Shown one piece after another: positions 43,812 to 53,165 of a stretch of 64,000 bases of DNA (position 1 is the stretch's first letter; every line of letters begins with the position of its first letter). The notes beneath the pieces were generated by a model that was not told the DNA's origin, did not search any database, and saw only the letters and a program-made list of their open reading frames with translations. Source of the DNA: Candidatus Methylophosphatis haderslevensis (GTDB lineage: Bacteria; Pseudomonadota; Gammaproteobacteria; Burkholderiales; Rhodocyclaceae); NCBI GenBank assembly GCA_016711925.1, contig JADJSA010000001.1:310001-374000 (forward strand), in the 5' to 3' direction. The translations under genes were made by a program, and so were the position numbers.

Positions 43812-44861
43812 TCAAGTGCGATTCTCCAGTTCAGCCATGCGCTTCTCCAGCGCACGTATCTTTTCGTCCTGCGCGTCGAGGTGGCGCAGATGCGAGAAAT
43901 TTTTCAACCACTCATCATGTTTCAACGGATGCACCGCACTGGTGTAGACGCCCGGCTCGCCCACCGATCTGGGCATGAAAGTGGTGCCGGATACCGTTAC
44001 GTCGTCGGCAATCGTTATGTGTCCGTTGATCATCGCCGCCCCGCCGATCAAGCAGCGCTTGCCGATCTGCGTGCTGCCGGCGATGCCCGCGCAGCCGGCG
44101 ATCACGGTATGGGCGCCGATGCGGCAGTTGTGGGCAATCTGCACCAGATTGTCGATCTTTACGTCGTCCTCGATCACGGTGTCGTCGAGCGTACCGCGGT
44201 CGATGGTGGTGTTGGCGCCAATCTCCACGTCATCGCCCAATACGACCCGGCCGATTTGCGGAATCTTCACCCACGAGCCATCGCGCTCGCGGGCAAATCC
44301 GAATCCGTCGGCACCGATCACGCAGCCCGAGTGGAGGATACCCCGCTTGCCGACCACGCATCCGGTGGAGATCGTCACACTGGCATGGAGGTACGATCCC
44401 TCGCCGACGGCCGCGCCGGCGCCGATCATGCTGCCGGGACCGATCACGACATCCTCGCCGATGCGCGCACCCTCGCCGACCCAGGCCAGTGCGCCGACGC
44501 TGACACTTGCCGGGATGTCGCAGTCGACCACCGCCGTCGGATGTATGCCGGGTGCGGGCAAGGCGCGTGGATTGAATAGCTGGGCCAGGCGCGCGAAGTA
44601 GCTGTAGGGATTGTCGGCGAGTATCCGCGAGCCGTTATACCGATCCGCCGCCTTCGGAGAAAGGACCACCGCGCCCGCTCGAGTGCTTGCCAGTTGCGCC
44701 GCATAGCGCGGATTGGCGAGAAAGGAAATCTGCTGCGGACCGGCCTGTTCAAGCGTTCCCACCTGCGCGACCCGAATCCGGGCATCGCCGCGCAATTCTC
44801 CACCCAGTCGTTCGACGATCTCGCCGAGCGAAAGCGAAAACGCCTGCGCAGGCGCCGCCAT
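43812..44861 (-). CDS. lpxD: UDP-3-O-acylglucosamine N-acyltransferase
   Basis: This is 349 residues: an N-terminal uridine-binding domain (SLGEIVERLGGELRGDARIR), a hexapeptide beta helix with the catalytic His in NLVQIAHNCRIGAHT, and a C-terminal helix ending KRMAELENRT. It adds the second 3-hydroxyacyl chain to the lipid A precursor. It starts seven bases after skp. Confidence 0.97.
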   Translation of the reverse strand: MAAPAQAFSLSLGEIVERLGGELRGDARIRVAQVGTLEQAGPQQISFLANPRYAAQLASTRAGAVVLSPKAADRYNGSRILADNPYSYFARLAQLFNPRALPAPGIHPTAVVDCDIPASVSVGALAWVGEGARIGEDVVIGPGSMIGAGAAVGEGSYLHASVTISTGCVVGKRGILHSGCVIGADGFGFARERDGSWVKIPQIGRVVLGDDVEIGANTTIDRGTLDDTVIEDDVKIDNLVQIAHNCRIGAHTVIAGCAGIAGSTQIGKRCLIGGAAMINGHITIADDVTVSGTTFMPRSVGEPGVYTSAVHPLKHDEWLKNFSHLRHLDAQDEKIRALEKRMAELENRT

Positions 44862-44868
44862 CCGCGAC

Positions 44869-45420
44869 CTACTTCTTCAGATTCGCCGGGGCGCCGGGCG
44901 CAGCGGCAGCCGGTACATCGACACCATCATTGAGCGACTTCAACACCTTGTCTGTTATGTCGATGCGCGGATTGGCGTAGACCGCTTCCTGGAAAATGAT
45001 ATCGAACTTGTCGGCCTCGGCGATCGCCTTGATCGCCTTGTTCGCCCGTTCAAGAACAGTCGACAGTTCCTCGTTGCGGCGCTGGTTCAAATCCTCGCGG
45101 AACTCGCGCTGGCGGCGCTGGAACTCCCGACTGAGATCGGTCAGTTCGCGATCCTTGTTCCGGCGGTCGTTCTCCGACATCGTGACGCCATTCTTCTCAA
45201 GGGATTCTTGCATCGACTGAATCTGCTTGGCCATCTTCTGCAGATCCTGGTCACGCTTCTCGAACTCCTTCTCGATCTTTTTCAGCGCCTTCACGGCTGG
45301 GGCAGAATCGCGAAAGACACGTTCGGTGTTGACGAAGCCGATTTTGTTTTCGGCGACGGCGAACGTACTGAATCCGGCCAGCAGTGTGCTGACGATTGCC
45401 GATGCGATCAATCTATTCAC
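44869..45420 (-). CDS. skp: Periplasmic chaperone Skp/OmpH
   Basis: This is 183 residues: signal peptide (SAIVSTLLAGFSTFAVAE), then IGFVNTERVFRDSAPAVKAL and a long charged alpha-helical tentacle region (~50-130). It escorts unfolded outer-membrane proteins to the BAM complex. It lies 18 bases after bamA, its functional partner. A Pro/Ala-rich C-terminal tail is longer than in E. coli. Confidence 0.94.
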   Translation of the reverse strand: MNRLIASAIVSTLLAGFSTFAVAENKIGFVNTERVFRDSAPAVKALKKIEKEFEKRDQDLQKMAKQIQSMQESLEKNGVTMSENDRRNKDRELTDLSREFQRRQREFREDLNQRRNEELSTVLERANKAIKAIAEADKFDIIFQEAVYANPRIDITDKVLKSLNDGVDVPAAAAPGAPANLKK

Positions 45421-45438
45421 GTAATCTCTCCAATCTGC

Positions 45439-47721
45439 TTAGAAGCCCGCACCCAACTGGAACTGGAAGCGCTGGATGCGATCGTCCGGTTTCTTTTTGA
45501 AGGGCTGGCCGAAACTGAACTTCAGCGGACCCAGCGGCGAGGTCCAGGCAACCGAAAGGCCGGTCGAATAGCGCATGTCGCCAAAACTGAGCTTCTGACC
45601 CTTCTCCCACACCTGGCCGGCATCGAAAAACCAGCCCAGGCGCAGCGATTTGTCGAGCCCAGAGCCCGGGAACGGAAACAGCAGTTCCAGCGTGCCAATG
45701 ACTTTGCGATTGCCGCCGAGGGACTCTTCGGTCACCGCATCACGCGGCCCGATGGAACTCGATTCAAAGCCACGCACCGAACCGATTCCGCCGGCAAAGA
45801 AGTTTTTGTAGAAGGGCAAGTCGCGGCCTCCGTAGCCACTGCCGATTCCCATGTCGGTGTAGGCGGCAAGCGTGTAGGTGCGCGACAAGGGAAAGTAGCG
45901 CTGATAGAGGTAATTCGCCTTGTAGTAGCGAAGGTTGCCGCCCGGCAGAGACAATTCGGCGTTCGCACGGTGATAGCTTCCGCGCGTCGGATAGAGGAAG
46001 CTGTCGCGTCCGTCGGTCGCCCATCCAAGATTGGACAGCAGCGTGGTGTTCTTGTTGCCGAACTTTTCGACAAAATCCTTGTAGCGCTGCGGACTCGTAT
46101 CGAAGGTGTCGATCTTCGTCCGGTCGTAGGACAGACCGAAATAGACCGAATCGTCCTCGCCTACCGGAAAGCCGTACCGTACTCCGCCGCCGAGCGACTT
46201 CGACTTGTATTGTCCGACCGAGAGCGAGGTGGGGTCGACGTTGCGCTGATAAAGGTCGAAACCGCGTGAAATACCGTCGACCGTGTAGTAAGGATTGGTG
46301 TAGGAAAGCCCGATATTGCGATTGATCTTTCCGGTGTTGGCGTTCAACGTAAGCGCGTTGCCGCTGCCGAACAGGTTGTTCTGCGAGATCGAGCCGGATA
46401 GCACCAGCTTCTCCGAACTCGAGAAGCCCGCGCCAAACAACAGGCTGCCGGTGGGCTTTTCCTTGACCGTCATATTGACGTCAACCTGGTCGGTTGTGCC
46501 GGGTACCGCCGGCGTCTCGACGTTGACTTCCTCGAAGAATCCGAGCCGGTCGATGCGCTGGCGCGACTTGTTGATGCGCGATCCGTCGTACCAGGCACCT
46601 TCCATCTGCCGCGCCTCGCGCCGGATGACCTCGTCGCGGGTCCGCGTATTGCCGGCCACATTGACACGCCGCACGTAAACCCGGCGCCCCGGATCGACGA
46701 AAACCGTGAATGCCGCCTCGCGCTTCTCTTTGTCGATCTCGGGCGAAGCGTTGACGTTGGCAAATGCATAGCCGTCGTTGCCAAGGCGATCGGAAATGGC
46801 CTTGGTGGTCTCGGTGAGACGCTCGCGCGAATAGACGTCGCCCGGCTTGATCGTAACCAGCTTGCGCAACTCATCTTCCGGCACCAGAAGATCGCCGGCA
46901 AGCTTGACGCTCGACACGCTGTACTTTTCGCCCTCGACCACGTTGATCGTGATGTAGATGTCGCGTTTGTCAGGCGATATCTGGACCTGCGTCGACTCGA
47001 CATTGAACTCCAGAAATCCCTGATTCAGGTACCAGGACCGCAGGGTTTCGAGATCCCCCTGCAGTTTCTGTCGCGAATACTGGTCGTTCTTGGTGTACCA
47101 GGTAAGCCACCCGGGCGTCGTCAGGGTGAACAGCTTGAGCAGATCCTTTTCCTTCAGGGCATTTGCACCGATCAGGTTGATCTGGCGAATGCGTGCGACT
47201 TCACCTTCATCGACCGTGAAGTTGATCGCGACCCGATTGCGTTCGAGCGGCGTTACCGCGGCCTTGACCTCGACTCCATAGCGCCCGCGCGACAGGTATT
47301 GGCGCTTCAGTTCCTGTTCCGCCTTTTCGAGCATCGCGCGATCGAATATCCGCGATTCGGCCAGGCCGACTTCACGCAATCCTTTCTTCAACTGGTCCTT
47401 GTCGAACTCCTTGATGCCGGTGAACTCGATGGTCGCTATCGCCGGACGCTCATCAACCACCACCACCAGGATGCCGTTCTCCACCTCGACGCGCACATCC
47501 TTGAAAAAACCGGTCGCAAACAGTGCACGAATCGACTGCGCCGCCTTGTCCTCGTCAAAGGTTTCGCCGACCTTTACCGGCAGGTAACTGAAGACGGTTC
47601 CCGCTTCGGTGCGCTGGATGCCTTCTACCCGAATGTCCTTGACGACGAAGGGCTCGAAGGCGAGTGCGCCGGTTGACGCGAGCATGGCTGCGAGCAGCCC
47701 GGAAATCAGCTTCTTCTTCAT
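45439..47721 (-). CDS. bamA: Outer membrane protein assembly factor BamA
   Basis: This is 760 residues: signal peptide (LLAAMLASTGALAFEPF), five POTRA domains (~22-425, beginning FVVKDIRVEGIQRTEAGTVF) and a C-terminal 16-strand barrel with the lid-lock VRGF motif (GGIGSVRGFESSSIGPRD) and a final aromatic strand (FQFQLGAGF). It is the core of the machine that inserts beta-barrel proteins into the outer membrane. It is 16 bases downstream of rseP. Confidence 0.97.
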   Translation of the reverse strand: MKKKLISGLLAAMLASTGALAFEPFVVKDIRVEGIQRTEAGTVFSYLPVKVGETFDEDKAAQSIRALFATGFFKDVRVEVENGILVVVVDERPAIATIEFTGIKEFDKDQLKKGLREVGLAESRIFDRAMLEKAEQELKRQYLSRGRYGVEVKAAVTPLERNRVAINFTVDEGEVARIRQINLIGANALKEKDLLKLFTLTTPGWLTWYTKNDQYSRQKLQGDLETLRSWYLNQGFLEFNVESTQVQISPDKRDIYITINVVEGEKYSVSSVKLAGDLLVPEDELRKLVTIKPGDVYSRERLTETTKAISDRLGNDGYAFANVNASPEIDKEKREAAFTVFVDPGRRVYVRRVNVAGNTRTRDEVIRREARQMEGAWYDGSRINKSRQRIDRLGFFEEVNVETPAVPGTTDQVDVNMTVKEKPTGSLLFGAGFSSSEKLVLSGSISQNNLFGSGNALTLNANTGKINRNIGLSYTNPYYTVDGISRGFDLYQRNVDPTSLSVGQYKSKSLGGGVRYGFPVGEDDSVYFGLSYDRTKIDTFDTSPQRYKDFVEKFGNKNTTLLSNLGWATDGRDSFLYPTRGSYHRANAELSLPGGNLRYYKANYLYQRYFPLSRTYTLAAYTDMGIGSGYGGRDLPFYKNFFAGGIGSVRGFESSSIGPRDAVTEESLGGNRKVIGTLELLFPFPGSGLDKSLRLGWFFDAGQVWEKGQKLSFGDMRYSTGLSVAWTSPLGPLKFSFGQPFKKKPDDRIQRFQFQLGAGF

Positions 47722-47737
47722 ACGGCGAGTCGAGAAA

Positions 47738-49096
47738 TCAGCCCGAAAGGAGGCGGTTTATGTCGTTGTAGAAGGCGAAGGCCATCAGCATGACGAGCAG
47801 CGCTAGACCAACCTGCTGCCCGATCTCCATGACCTTTTCGGAGACGGGACCACCCTTGATTATCTCGACGATATAGTACATCAAATGCCCCCCATCGAGA
47901 ATCGGGATGGGCAGAAGGTTCAGCACACCGAGACTGATCGAAATCAGCGCGAGAAACTTCAGGTAGTAACTGAGGCCAAGCCGGGCCGACTGCCCGGCAT
48001 AATCGGCAATGGTCACGGGGCCGGAAAGGTTCTTCCAGGACACGTCGCCGGTCACCATGCGACCGAGTATGCCCAGGCTGAATGTGGACGTTTCCCAGGT
48101 CGTCTGAATCGCCTTGGACAAGGCTTCAACGGGCGAATAGCGTACTGTCGTCATGAGCCGACTGCGATCGAAGGCGGTCTCCTGCGGACCAATTCCGATG
48201 CGCCCGAGGCGCCGGCCGTTCTCCACGGCCTCGGCCGGCGTCAGGCGGACGGATGTCGCCTGATCGCCGCGGCGATACTCGATCTCGATCTCTCGGCTGG
48301 CAGCCGCCCGAATTGCGCTGACCACATCCATCCAGTGGTCGATCGCCTTTCCGTCGATCGCCACGACCTCGTCGCCGACCGCGAGCCCCGCCCGCTCGGC
48401 AACACTGTCGGCGGTGATCTTGCCGATTATCGGAGGCATGTCCGGACGGTACAGACGCAAACCGATCTGTTGCAGCAGATCGCCCTCGAGGTGTTCGGTC
48501 GAAATGCCTGACAGATCGAGCGAGCGTTCGTTCAACTCGTTGCGGCCATTGATCACCTCGATCTTTACCGGGGCGTTGTCAAGCGCATGCTGGAGGAGTT
48601 TCCAGCGCAATTCCTGCCAGGTGTCGATCTTCTGACCAGCGACGGCGGCAATCAACTCACCGTCGACGAAACCGGCGCGCTCGGCCACAGTCTGCTCGGC
48701 GGGCTTGCCGAGCAGCGGTCGCAACTCTTCCATACCCTGGCTGAACAGCCCCCAATACAGGACGATTGCCAGCAGGAAGTTCGCCACCGGTCCGGCAAGA
48801 ACGATCGCAAAGCGTTTGCCGACCGGCTGCCGATTGAACGCGCGATGCAATTCATGCTGCTCGACAGGCGCTTCGCGCTCGTCCAGCATTTTGACGTAGC
48901 CACCAAGGGGAAACGCCGCGAGCGCCCATTCGGTGTTGTCCGGTCCGATCCGACGCGCAAACAGCGCCTTGCCGAAACCTACCGAAAAACGCAACACCTT
49001 GACGCCACACCACCGAGCGACAAGGTAGTGGCCGAACTCATGCACCACGATCAGTATCCCGAGCGCCAGCACGAACGCCGCCACCGTCGATATCAT
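47738..49096 (-). CDS. rseP: RIP zinc metalloprotease RseP
   Basis: From ATG 49096 the product is 452 residues, with GGAGGGAGGAAG upstream; a TTG at 49120 inside dxr is less likely. It has the H19-E-F-G-H23 zinc motif in the first transmembrane helix, two PDZ domains (~115-300) and the LDGGHL motif in a C-terminal helix (PIPILDGGHLMYYIVE). It is an intramembrane protease that cleaves anti-sigma factors in the envelope stress response. It sits between dxr and bamA as in most proteobacteria. Confidence 0.95.
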   Translation of the reverse strand: MISTVAAFVLALGILIVVHEFGHYLVARWCGVKVLRFSVGFGKALFARRIGPDNTEWALAAFPLGGYVKMLDEREAPVEQHELHRAFNRQPVGKRFAIVLAGPVANFLLAIVLYWGLFSQGMEELRPLLGKPAEQTVAERAGFVDGELIAAVAGQKIDTWQELRWKLLQHALDNAPVKIEVINGRNELNERSLDLSGISTEHLEGDLLQQIGLRLYRPDMPPIIGKITADSVAERAGLAVGDEVVAIDGKAIDHWMDVVSAIRAAASREIEIEYRRGDQATSVRLTPAEAVENGRRLGRIGIGPQETAFDRSRLMTTVRYSPVEALSKAIQTTWETSTFSLGILGRMVTGDVSWKNLSGPVTIADYAGQSARLGLSYYLKFLALISISLGVLNLLPIPILDGGHLMYYIVEIIKGGPVSEKVMEIGQQVGLALLVMLMAFAFYNDINRLLSG

Positions 49097-49098
49097 GT

Positions 49099-50307
49099 TC
49101 AAACGACTTCCTCCCTCCAACGAGAAATCAACGAGCGGGAAAACATCCTGGCCCTGCCATCGGCACCGAGCACATCGTCGAGTGTACGGGCCGGCGTGCC
49201 TGCGATGGCGTCCAGGGTCGCCGAGATCACGTCAGCAATACGCGTGAATCCCAACCTGCGGTCCAGGAATGCCGACACCGCTTCTTCGTTGGCTGCATTG
49301 AGCAACGCGGGCGCCGTGCCTCCCGCCCGCAACGCACGGTACGCCAGATCGAGGCACGGAAAGCGCTGTGAATCCGGGCGCTCGAAACTCAACTGGGCGA
49401 CCTCGAACAGGTCCAGCGACCGCACGCCGGCATCGAGGCGATCGGGCCATGCCAGCGCATGAGCGATCGGTGTGCGCATGTCCGGATTGCCGAGTTGCGC
49501 AAGCACCGATCCGTCAACGTAGTCGACCAGCGAGTGTATGACGCTCTGCGGATGAATCACCACTTCGATCTGTTCAGGCGCCACATTGAACAGCCAGTGC
49601 GCCTCGATGACTTCAAGCCCCTTGTTCATCATGGTGGCCGAGTCCACCGATATCTTGCGCCCCATTACCCAATTGGGATGGGCACAAGCCTGCTCCGGGG
49701 TAACCCGGGAAAGTGCCGCGGCGTTCATCCGGCGAAACGGGCCGCCCGATGCCGTGAGGATTATCCGTCGTACGCCGGCTGCAGCCGCGTCTCCCGAATA
49801 GCCGTAAGGAAGCGACTGAAACACTGCGTTGTGCTCGCTGTCGATCGGCAACAGCCGTGCCTTGGCGCGGCGTACCTCGGCCATGAACAGGCCGCCGGCC
49901 ATGACCAGCGCTTCCTTGTTGGCGAGCAGAACCTGCTTGCCGGCCGCCGCCGCCGCCAATGTCGGTTGCAGTCCCGCGGCCCCGACAATCGCGGCCATCA
50001 CGCAATCGACATCCGGGTGGTTTGCGATCTCGACCAGCGCTTGCGGCCCGCTCGACACTTCGGTCGCGCAACCGGCGGCCTGCAGGTCGGCGCGCAATCT
50101 GCCGGCACCGGCCTCGTCCGCGGTTACCACGATACGCGGCGCAAACTGGATGCACAGATCGCGCAAGCGACCGAGCTGACTGTGCCCGGACAGTGCGTAA
50201 ACTTCGAACCGGTCGCGATGGCGGGCGACGACGTCGAGCGTATTCATACCGATCGAGCCGGTCGCGCCCAGCACTGTGATCCGCCGGAGGTTTGGCACCG
50301 AATTCAC
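49099..50307 (-). CDS. dxr: 1-deoxy-D-xylulose 5-phosphate reductoisomerase
   Basis: From GTG 50307, which overlaps the cdsA stop as GTGA, the product is 402 residues, the normal length; frames reaching further upstream are cdsA shadow. It has an NADPH-binding start (ITVLGATGSIGMNTLDVVAR), LLANKEALVMAGG, LLPIDSEHNAVFQSL and TASGGPFR. It makes 2-C-methylerythritol 4-phosphate in the non-mevalonate isoprenoid pathway, which feeds UppS in the same operon. Confidence 0.96.
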   Translation of the reverse strand: MNSVPNLRRITVLGATGSIGMNTLDVVARHRDRFEVYALSGHSQLGRLRDLCIQFAPRIVVTADEAGAGRLRADLQAAGCATEVSSGPQALVEIANHPDVDCVMAAIVGAAGLQPTLAAAAAGKQVLLANKEALVMAGGLFMAEVRRAKARLLPIDSEHNAVFQSLPYGYSGDAAAAGVRRIILTASGGPFRRMNAAALSRVTPEQACAHPNWVMGRKISVDSATMMNKGLEVIEAHWLFNVAPEQIEVVIHPQSVIHSLVDYVDGSVLAQLGNPDMRTPIAHALAWPDRLDAGVRSLDLFEVAQLSFERPDSQRFPCLDLAYRALRAGGTAPALLNAANEEAVSAFLDRRLGFTRIADVISATLDAIAGTPARTLDDVLGADGRARMFSRSLISRWREEVV

Positions 50308-51146
50308 GATTTGCTCAGCAACCAGGCGAGCGACACCAGGGGCAAGGTGGATGTCAGACTGTCGATCCGATCGAGTACGCCACCATGCCCGGGAAGGAGG
50401 TTGCCACTGTCCTTGACGCCAGCCTGGCGCTTGGCAAGCGATTCGAACAGGTCTCCGACAATTCCCACAGCGGTGATCAGCATCAGTGCGGCTGCAAAAC
50501 CCAGGACACTCGATGGATCCGCCGCTCTCGGCAAACCCAGCGCGGGCCAGCCCAGCGCCACGACGAAGCCGTACACGAGCACGAACGCAACCGCCCCCAA
50601 CGCACCCTCCCAGCTCTTGCCCGGACTGATGCCAGGGGCGAGTTTGCGACGTCCGATCGCCCGGCCGACAAAATAGGCCGCAATGTCGGCAACCCATACC
50701 AATGCCATCGCCGCCATCAGGAGCAGTGGATTCACAGCGCGCAAATGCACCAGGGCGAGTCCGGCGGGCACCACCACCAGCCATCCGGCTATGGCGCCAG
50801 CGCCTCCCCGACGCAATGGCCATTTGCCGGAAAGCCATAGCGGCGCCACCACCAGCCAGAAGGCGGCGCCGATGACGAATAGACCGATCAGCGCTTGCGG
50901 CGACGCCGTAAGGCTGGATCCGGCTAGTCCGCCAGCCATGCAGGCGGCGAAGAACAGTCCTGCCGTAACGGCACAATAGAAAACGGCACCGGTCCCGTGC
51001 AGCCCGATCAGCCCGCCCCACTCCACTGTCGCAATTACCAGCAACAGGCCGACCAGCAACAGCCAGGCGATCGGCGGCAGCAGGAAAACCGCGAACAGAA
51101 GTGCAACGAAAAGGATCAGCGCGGTAATGACCCGCTGTCTGAGCAT
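50304..51146 (-). CDS. cdsA: Phosphatidate cytidylyltransferase
   Basis: From ATG 51146 the product is 280 residues and starts MLRQRVITALILFVALLFAV; a longer frame to 51272 lies inside uppS and is rejected. It has about eight membrane helices and the CTP-transferase signature (SPGKSWEGALG and SLAKRQAGVKDSGNLLPGHG, then GVLDRIDSLT). It makes CDP-diacylglycerol for phospholipid synthesis. The start lies one base after the uppS stop and its stop overlaps dxr. Confidence 0.95.
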   Translation of the reverse strand: MLRQRVITALILFVALLFAVFLLPPIAWLLLVGLLLVIATVEWGGLIGLHGTGAVFYCAVTAGLFFAACMAGGLAGSSLTASPQALIGLFVIGAAFWLVVAPLWLSGKWPLRRGGAGAIAGWLVVVPAGLALVHLRAVNPLLLMAAMALVWVADIAAYFVGRAIGRRKLAPGISPGKSWEGALGAVAFVLVYGFVVALGWPALGLPRAADPSSVLGFAAALMLITAVGIVGDLFESLAKRQAGVKDSGNLLPGHGGVLDRIDSLTSTLPLVSLAWLLSKS

Positions 51147-51147
51147 G

Positions 51148-51942
51148 CTAGGAACTGGACCCGAGCGACGCGGCCGCGGATTCCGAACTGCCGGCCAGTT
51201 GTTCGCTGGTGCGTCCGAAGCGCCGTTCGCGTTGACGATAGGATTCGATGGCCTGGTCCAGTGCCGTGCCATCGAATTCCGGCCACAACCGGTCGGTGAA
51301 GTACAACTCAGTGTAGGCGAGTTGCCACAGCAGGAAATTACTGATGCGTTGCTCCCCGCCGGTACGAATGAACAGGTCGGGCTCGGGCGCGTAGTTCATC
51401 GCAAGGTAGGGGCTCAGGTCCGATTCTGCAAAGCCGCCCGCCGTTTCGGGCCGTTCCGCGATCATGCGCTGAAGAGCCTGCAGGATATCCCAGCGCCCGC
51501 CATAGTTGGCCGCGACGGTGAGGTTGAGCCGGTCGTTGCCTGCGGTAAGCAGTTCGGCGCGCTTGATCAAGTCCACCAGCCCCGCGTCGAACCGGGACAA
51601 ATCCCCGATGACGCGAAAGCGAATGTTGTTCTCGTGCAGTCTCGCCACCTCCTCCTCGAGCGCGCGAACAAACAACTGCATGAGAAACGAGACCTCGTCT
51701 GCGGGGCGCCGCCAGTTCTCCGAACTGAAGGCAAACAAGGTCAAATAGCTCACGCCGCGCTCGATGCAGGCGCGAATTGTCGCCCGCACCGCATCCACGC
51801 CGCGTTTGTGGCCAGCCACGCGGGGGAGCAATCTCTTGCGTGCCCACCGCCCGTTGCCGTCCATGATGATGGCCACATGGCGCGGAATCGACTCGCCGCC
51901 TGGCACCTGCTGGGTGGATCTCGCAAACCGCTGATCGGACAT
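51148..51942 (-). CDS. uppS: Isoprenyl (undecaprenyl diphosphate) synthase, internal start in the fused frame
   Basis: From the internal ATG 51942 the product is 264 residues with a normal UppS N-terminus (STQQVPGGESIPRHVAIIMD). It holds the signature MDGNGRWA, LPRVAGHKRGVDAV, LTLFAFSSENWRRP, and the C-terminal DLFIRTGGEQRISNFLLWQL. It condenses isopentenyl units onto farnesyl diphosphate to give the C55 carrier of peptidoglycan. The last ~20 residues are a Ser/Ala-rich tail. Whether it is made separately depends on initiation inside the fused frame. Confidence 0.9.
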   Translation of the reverse strand: MSDQRFARSTQQVPGGESIPRHVAIIMDGNGRWARKRLLPRVAGHKRGVDAVRATIRACIERGVSYLTLFAFSSENWRRPADEVSFLMQLFVRALEEEVARLHENNIRFRVIGDLSRFDAGLVDLIKRAELLTAGNDRLNLTVAANYGGRWDILQALQRMIAERPETAGGFAESDLSPYLAMNYAPEPDLFIRTGGEQRISNFLLWQLAYTELYFTDRLWPEFDGTALDQAIESYRQRERRFGRTSEQLAGSSESAAASLGSSS

Positions 51943-52431
51943 GGCGGAAACCTGGTCGGCGGTCGGCGAAGGGGAGGCATCCTCGGAAATCGTCTTGGCC
52001 TTGACCGCTTCCTTGAGCGCACTGTTGGCATCACGGCGCAGATTGCGCACCGCAACCTTGGCGGTTTCGCCTTCGTGGCGCACGACCTTGATCAGTTCCT
52101 TGCGCCGCTCCTCGGTCAGCGCCGGCATGGGAATCCGAACCACCTCGCCCATGGTTGCCGGATTCAGGCCGAGATCGGAATCGCGAATCGCCTTTTCGAC
52201 GACCGGAATCAACTTCTTTTCCCACGGCTGGACACCGATGGTGCGCGAATCCAGAAGCGAAACATTGGCAACCTGCGACAGCGGTACCATCGAACCGTAG
52301 TAGTCGACGTGGATGTGATCGAGCAGACCCGTGTGCGCCCGTCCGGTTCTGACCTTTTGCAGGTCGCTCTTGAGCGAATCGAGGGATTTCTTCATCCGGT
52401 CTTCGGTGCTCTTGCGCAACTCGATGATCAT
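51148..52431 (-). CDS. In-frame fusion of truncated Frr (ribosome recycling factor) with UppS
   Basis: One uninterrupted 427-residue frame runs from the frr start to the uppS stop. Residues 1-151 match Frr from MIIELRKSTEDRMKKSLDSL to LKEAVKAKTISED. The last ~34 residues of Frr (DDRRxQDEVQKLTD... in the family), which form the third helix of domain I, are absent. Twelve unrelated residues follow (ASPSPTADQVSA), then the normal UppS start at residue 164. No frr stop codon or intergenic gap is present. Loss of the third helix should break Frr, an essential protein. Possible reasons are a true gene fusion, a second frr copy elsewhere, or a deletion in the assembled sequence. Confidence 0.85.
   Translation of the reverse strand: MIIELRKSTEDRMKKSLDSLKSDLQKVRTGRAHTGLLDHIHVDYYGSMVPLSQVANVSLLDSRTIGVQPWEKKLIPVVEKAIRDSDLGLNPATMGEVVRIPMPALTEERRKELIKVVRHEGETAKVAVRNLRRDANSALKEAVKAKTISEDASPSPTADQVSAMSDQRFARSTQQVPGGESIPRHVAIIMDGNGRWARKRLLPRVAGHKRGVDAVRATIRACIERGVSYLTLFAFSSENWRRPADEVSFLMQLFVRALEEEVARLHENNIRFRVIGDLSRFDAGLVDLIKRAELLTAGNDRLNLTVAANYGGRWDILQALQRMIAERPETAGGFAESDLSPYLAMNYAPEPDLFIRTGGEQRISNFLLWQLAYTELYFTDRLWPEFDGTALDQAIESYRQRERRFGRTSEQLAGSSESAAASLGSSS
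51979..52431 (-). pseudogene. frr: Ribosome recycling factor lacking its C-terminal helix
   Basis: This is the 151-residue Frr part of the fused frame. Domain II and the first two helices of domain I are present, including RTGRAHTGLLDHIHVDYYG, VEKAIRDSDLGLNP, TEERRKELIKVV and VRNLRRDAN. Full-length family members have about 185 residues. The order pyrH-frr-uppS is the standard one. Confidence 0.75.
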
Positions 52432-52448
52432 CGGCGACTCCTCTGAAC

Positions 52449-53165
52449 CTACACGTGCACCAGTGTGCCTTCGCTATCGCCGACCACGACGCGTTTGAGA
52501 GCACCCGGCTTCAATATGCTGAATACGTTGACCGGCAGGCGCTGCTCGCGACACAGCGCCAGCGCAGTCGCATCCATGACCTTGAGATCGCGCGAAATCG
52601 CCTCGTCGAAGCTCAGGCGGTCGAATCGCGTCGCATTGCCATCCTTCTTGGGATCGGATGAATAGACGCCGTCGACCTTGGTCGCCTTCAGCACGATTTC
52701 AGCCTCGATCTCGCGGCCGCGCAGTGCCGCCGCAGTATCCGTGGTGAAGAACGGATTGCCGGTACCGGCGGCGAAGACGACGATCCGCCCCTCTTCCAGA
52801 TAGCGAATCGCCTTTCCACGGATGTAAGGTTCGACCACCGGTTCAATGTTGAGCGCCGACTGCACGCGGGCATTGAGCCCGGCCTTGCGCATCGCATCCT
52901 GAAGGGCAAGAGCGTTCATCACGGTTGCCAGCATGCCCATGTAGTCGGCGGTGGCGCGGTCCATCCCCTCGGCACCCAGCGCAGCACCGCGAAAAATATT
53001 TCCCCCGCCAATGACCACGCCGATCTCCACGCCCAGGCTGGAGACCTCGCCGATCTCACCGACGATACGCGTCACCGTTTCGCGATTGATGCCATAGGCG
53101 TCGTCGCCCATGAGCGCCTCGCCCGAGAGCTTGAGCAGAATGCGCTTGTATACGGCTTTAGTCAT
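52449..53165 (-). CDS. pyrH: UMP kinase
   Basis: From ATG 53165 (ATGA overlap with the tsf stop) the product is 238 residues. It has the amino-acid-kinase features KRILLKLSGEALMG, VVIGGGNIFRG, GTGNPFFTTDTAAALR and KATKVDGVYSSDPKKD. It phosphorylates UMP to UDP and is hexameric and GTP-activated in bacteria. It precedes frr. Confidence 0.96.
   Translation of the reverse strand: MTKAVYKRILLKLSGEALMGDDAYGINRETVTRIVGEIGEVSSLGVEIGVVIGGGNIFRGAALGAEGMDRATADYMGMLATVMNALALQDAMRKAGLNARVQSALNIEPVVEPYIRGKAIRYLEEGRIVVFAAGTGNPFFTTDTAAALRGREIEAEIVLKATKVDGVYSSDPKKDGNATRFDRLSFDEAISRDLKVMDATALALCREQRLPVNVFSILKPGALKRVVVGDSEGTLVHV

Noticed and set aside
50308..51021. Upstream extension of dxr through cdsA
   Set aside because: The dxr family N-terminus begins at the GTG overlapping the cdsA stop; the extension is cdsA read in another frame.
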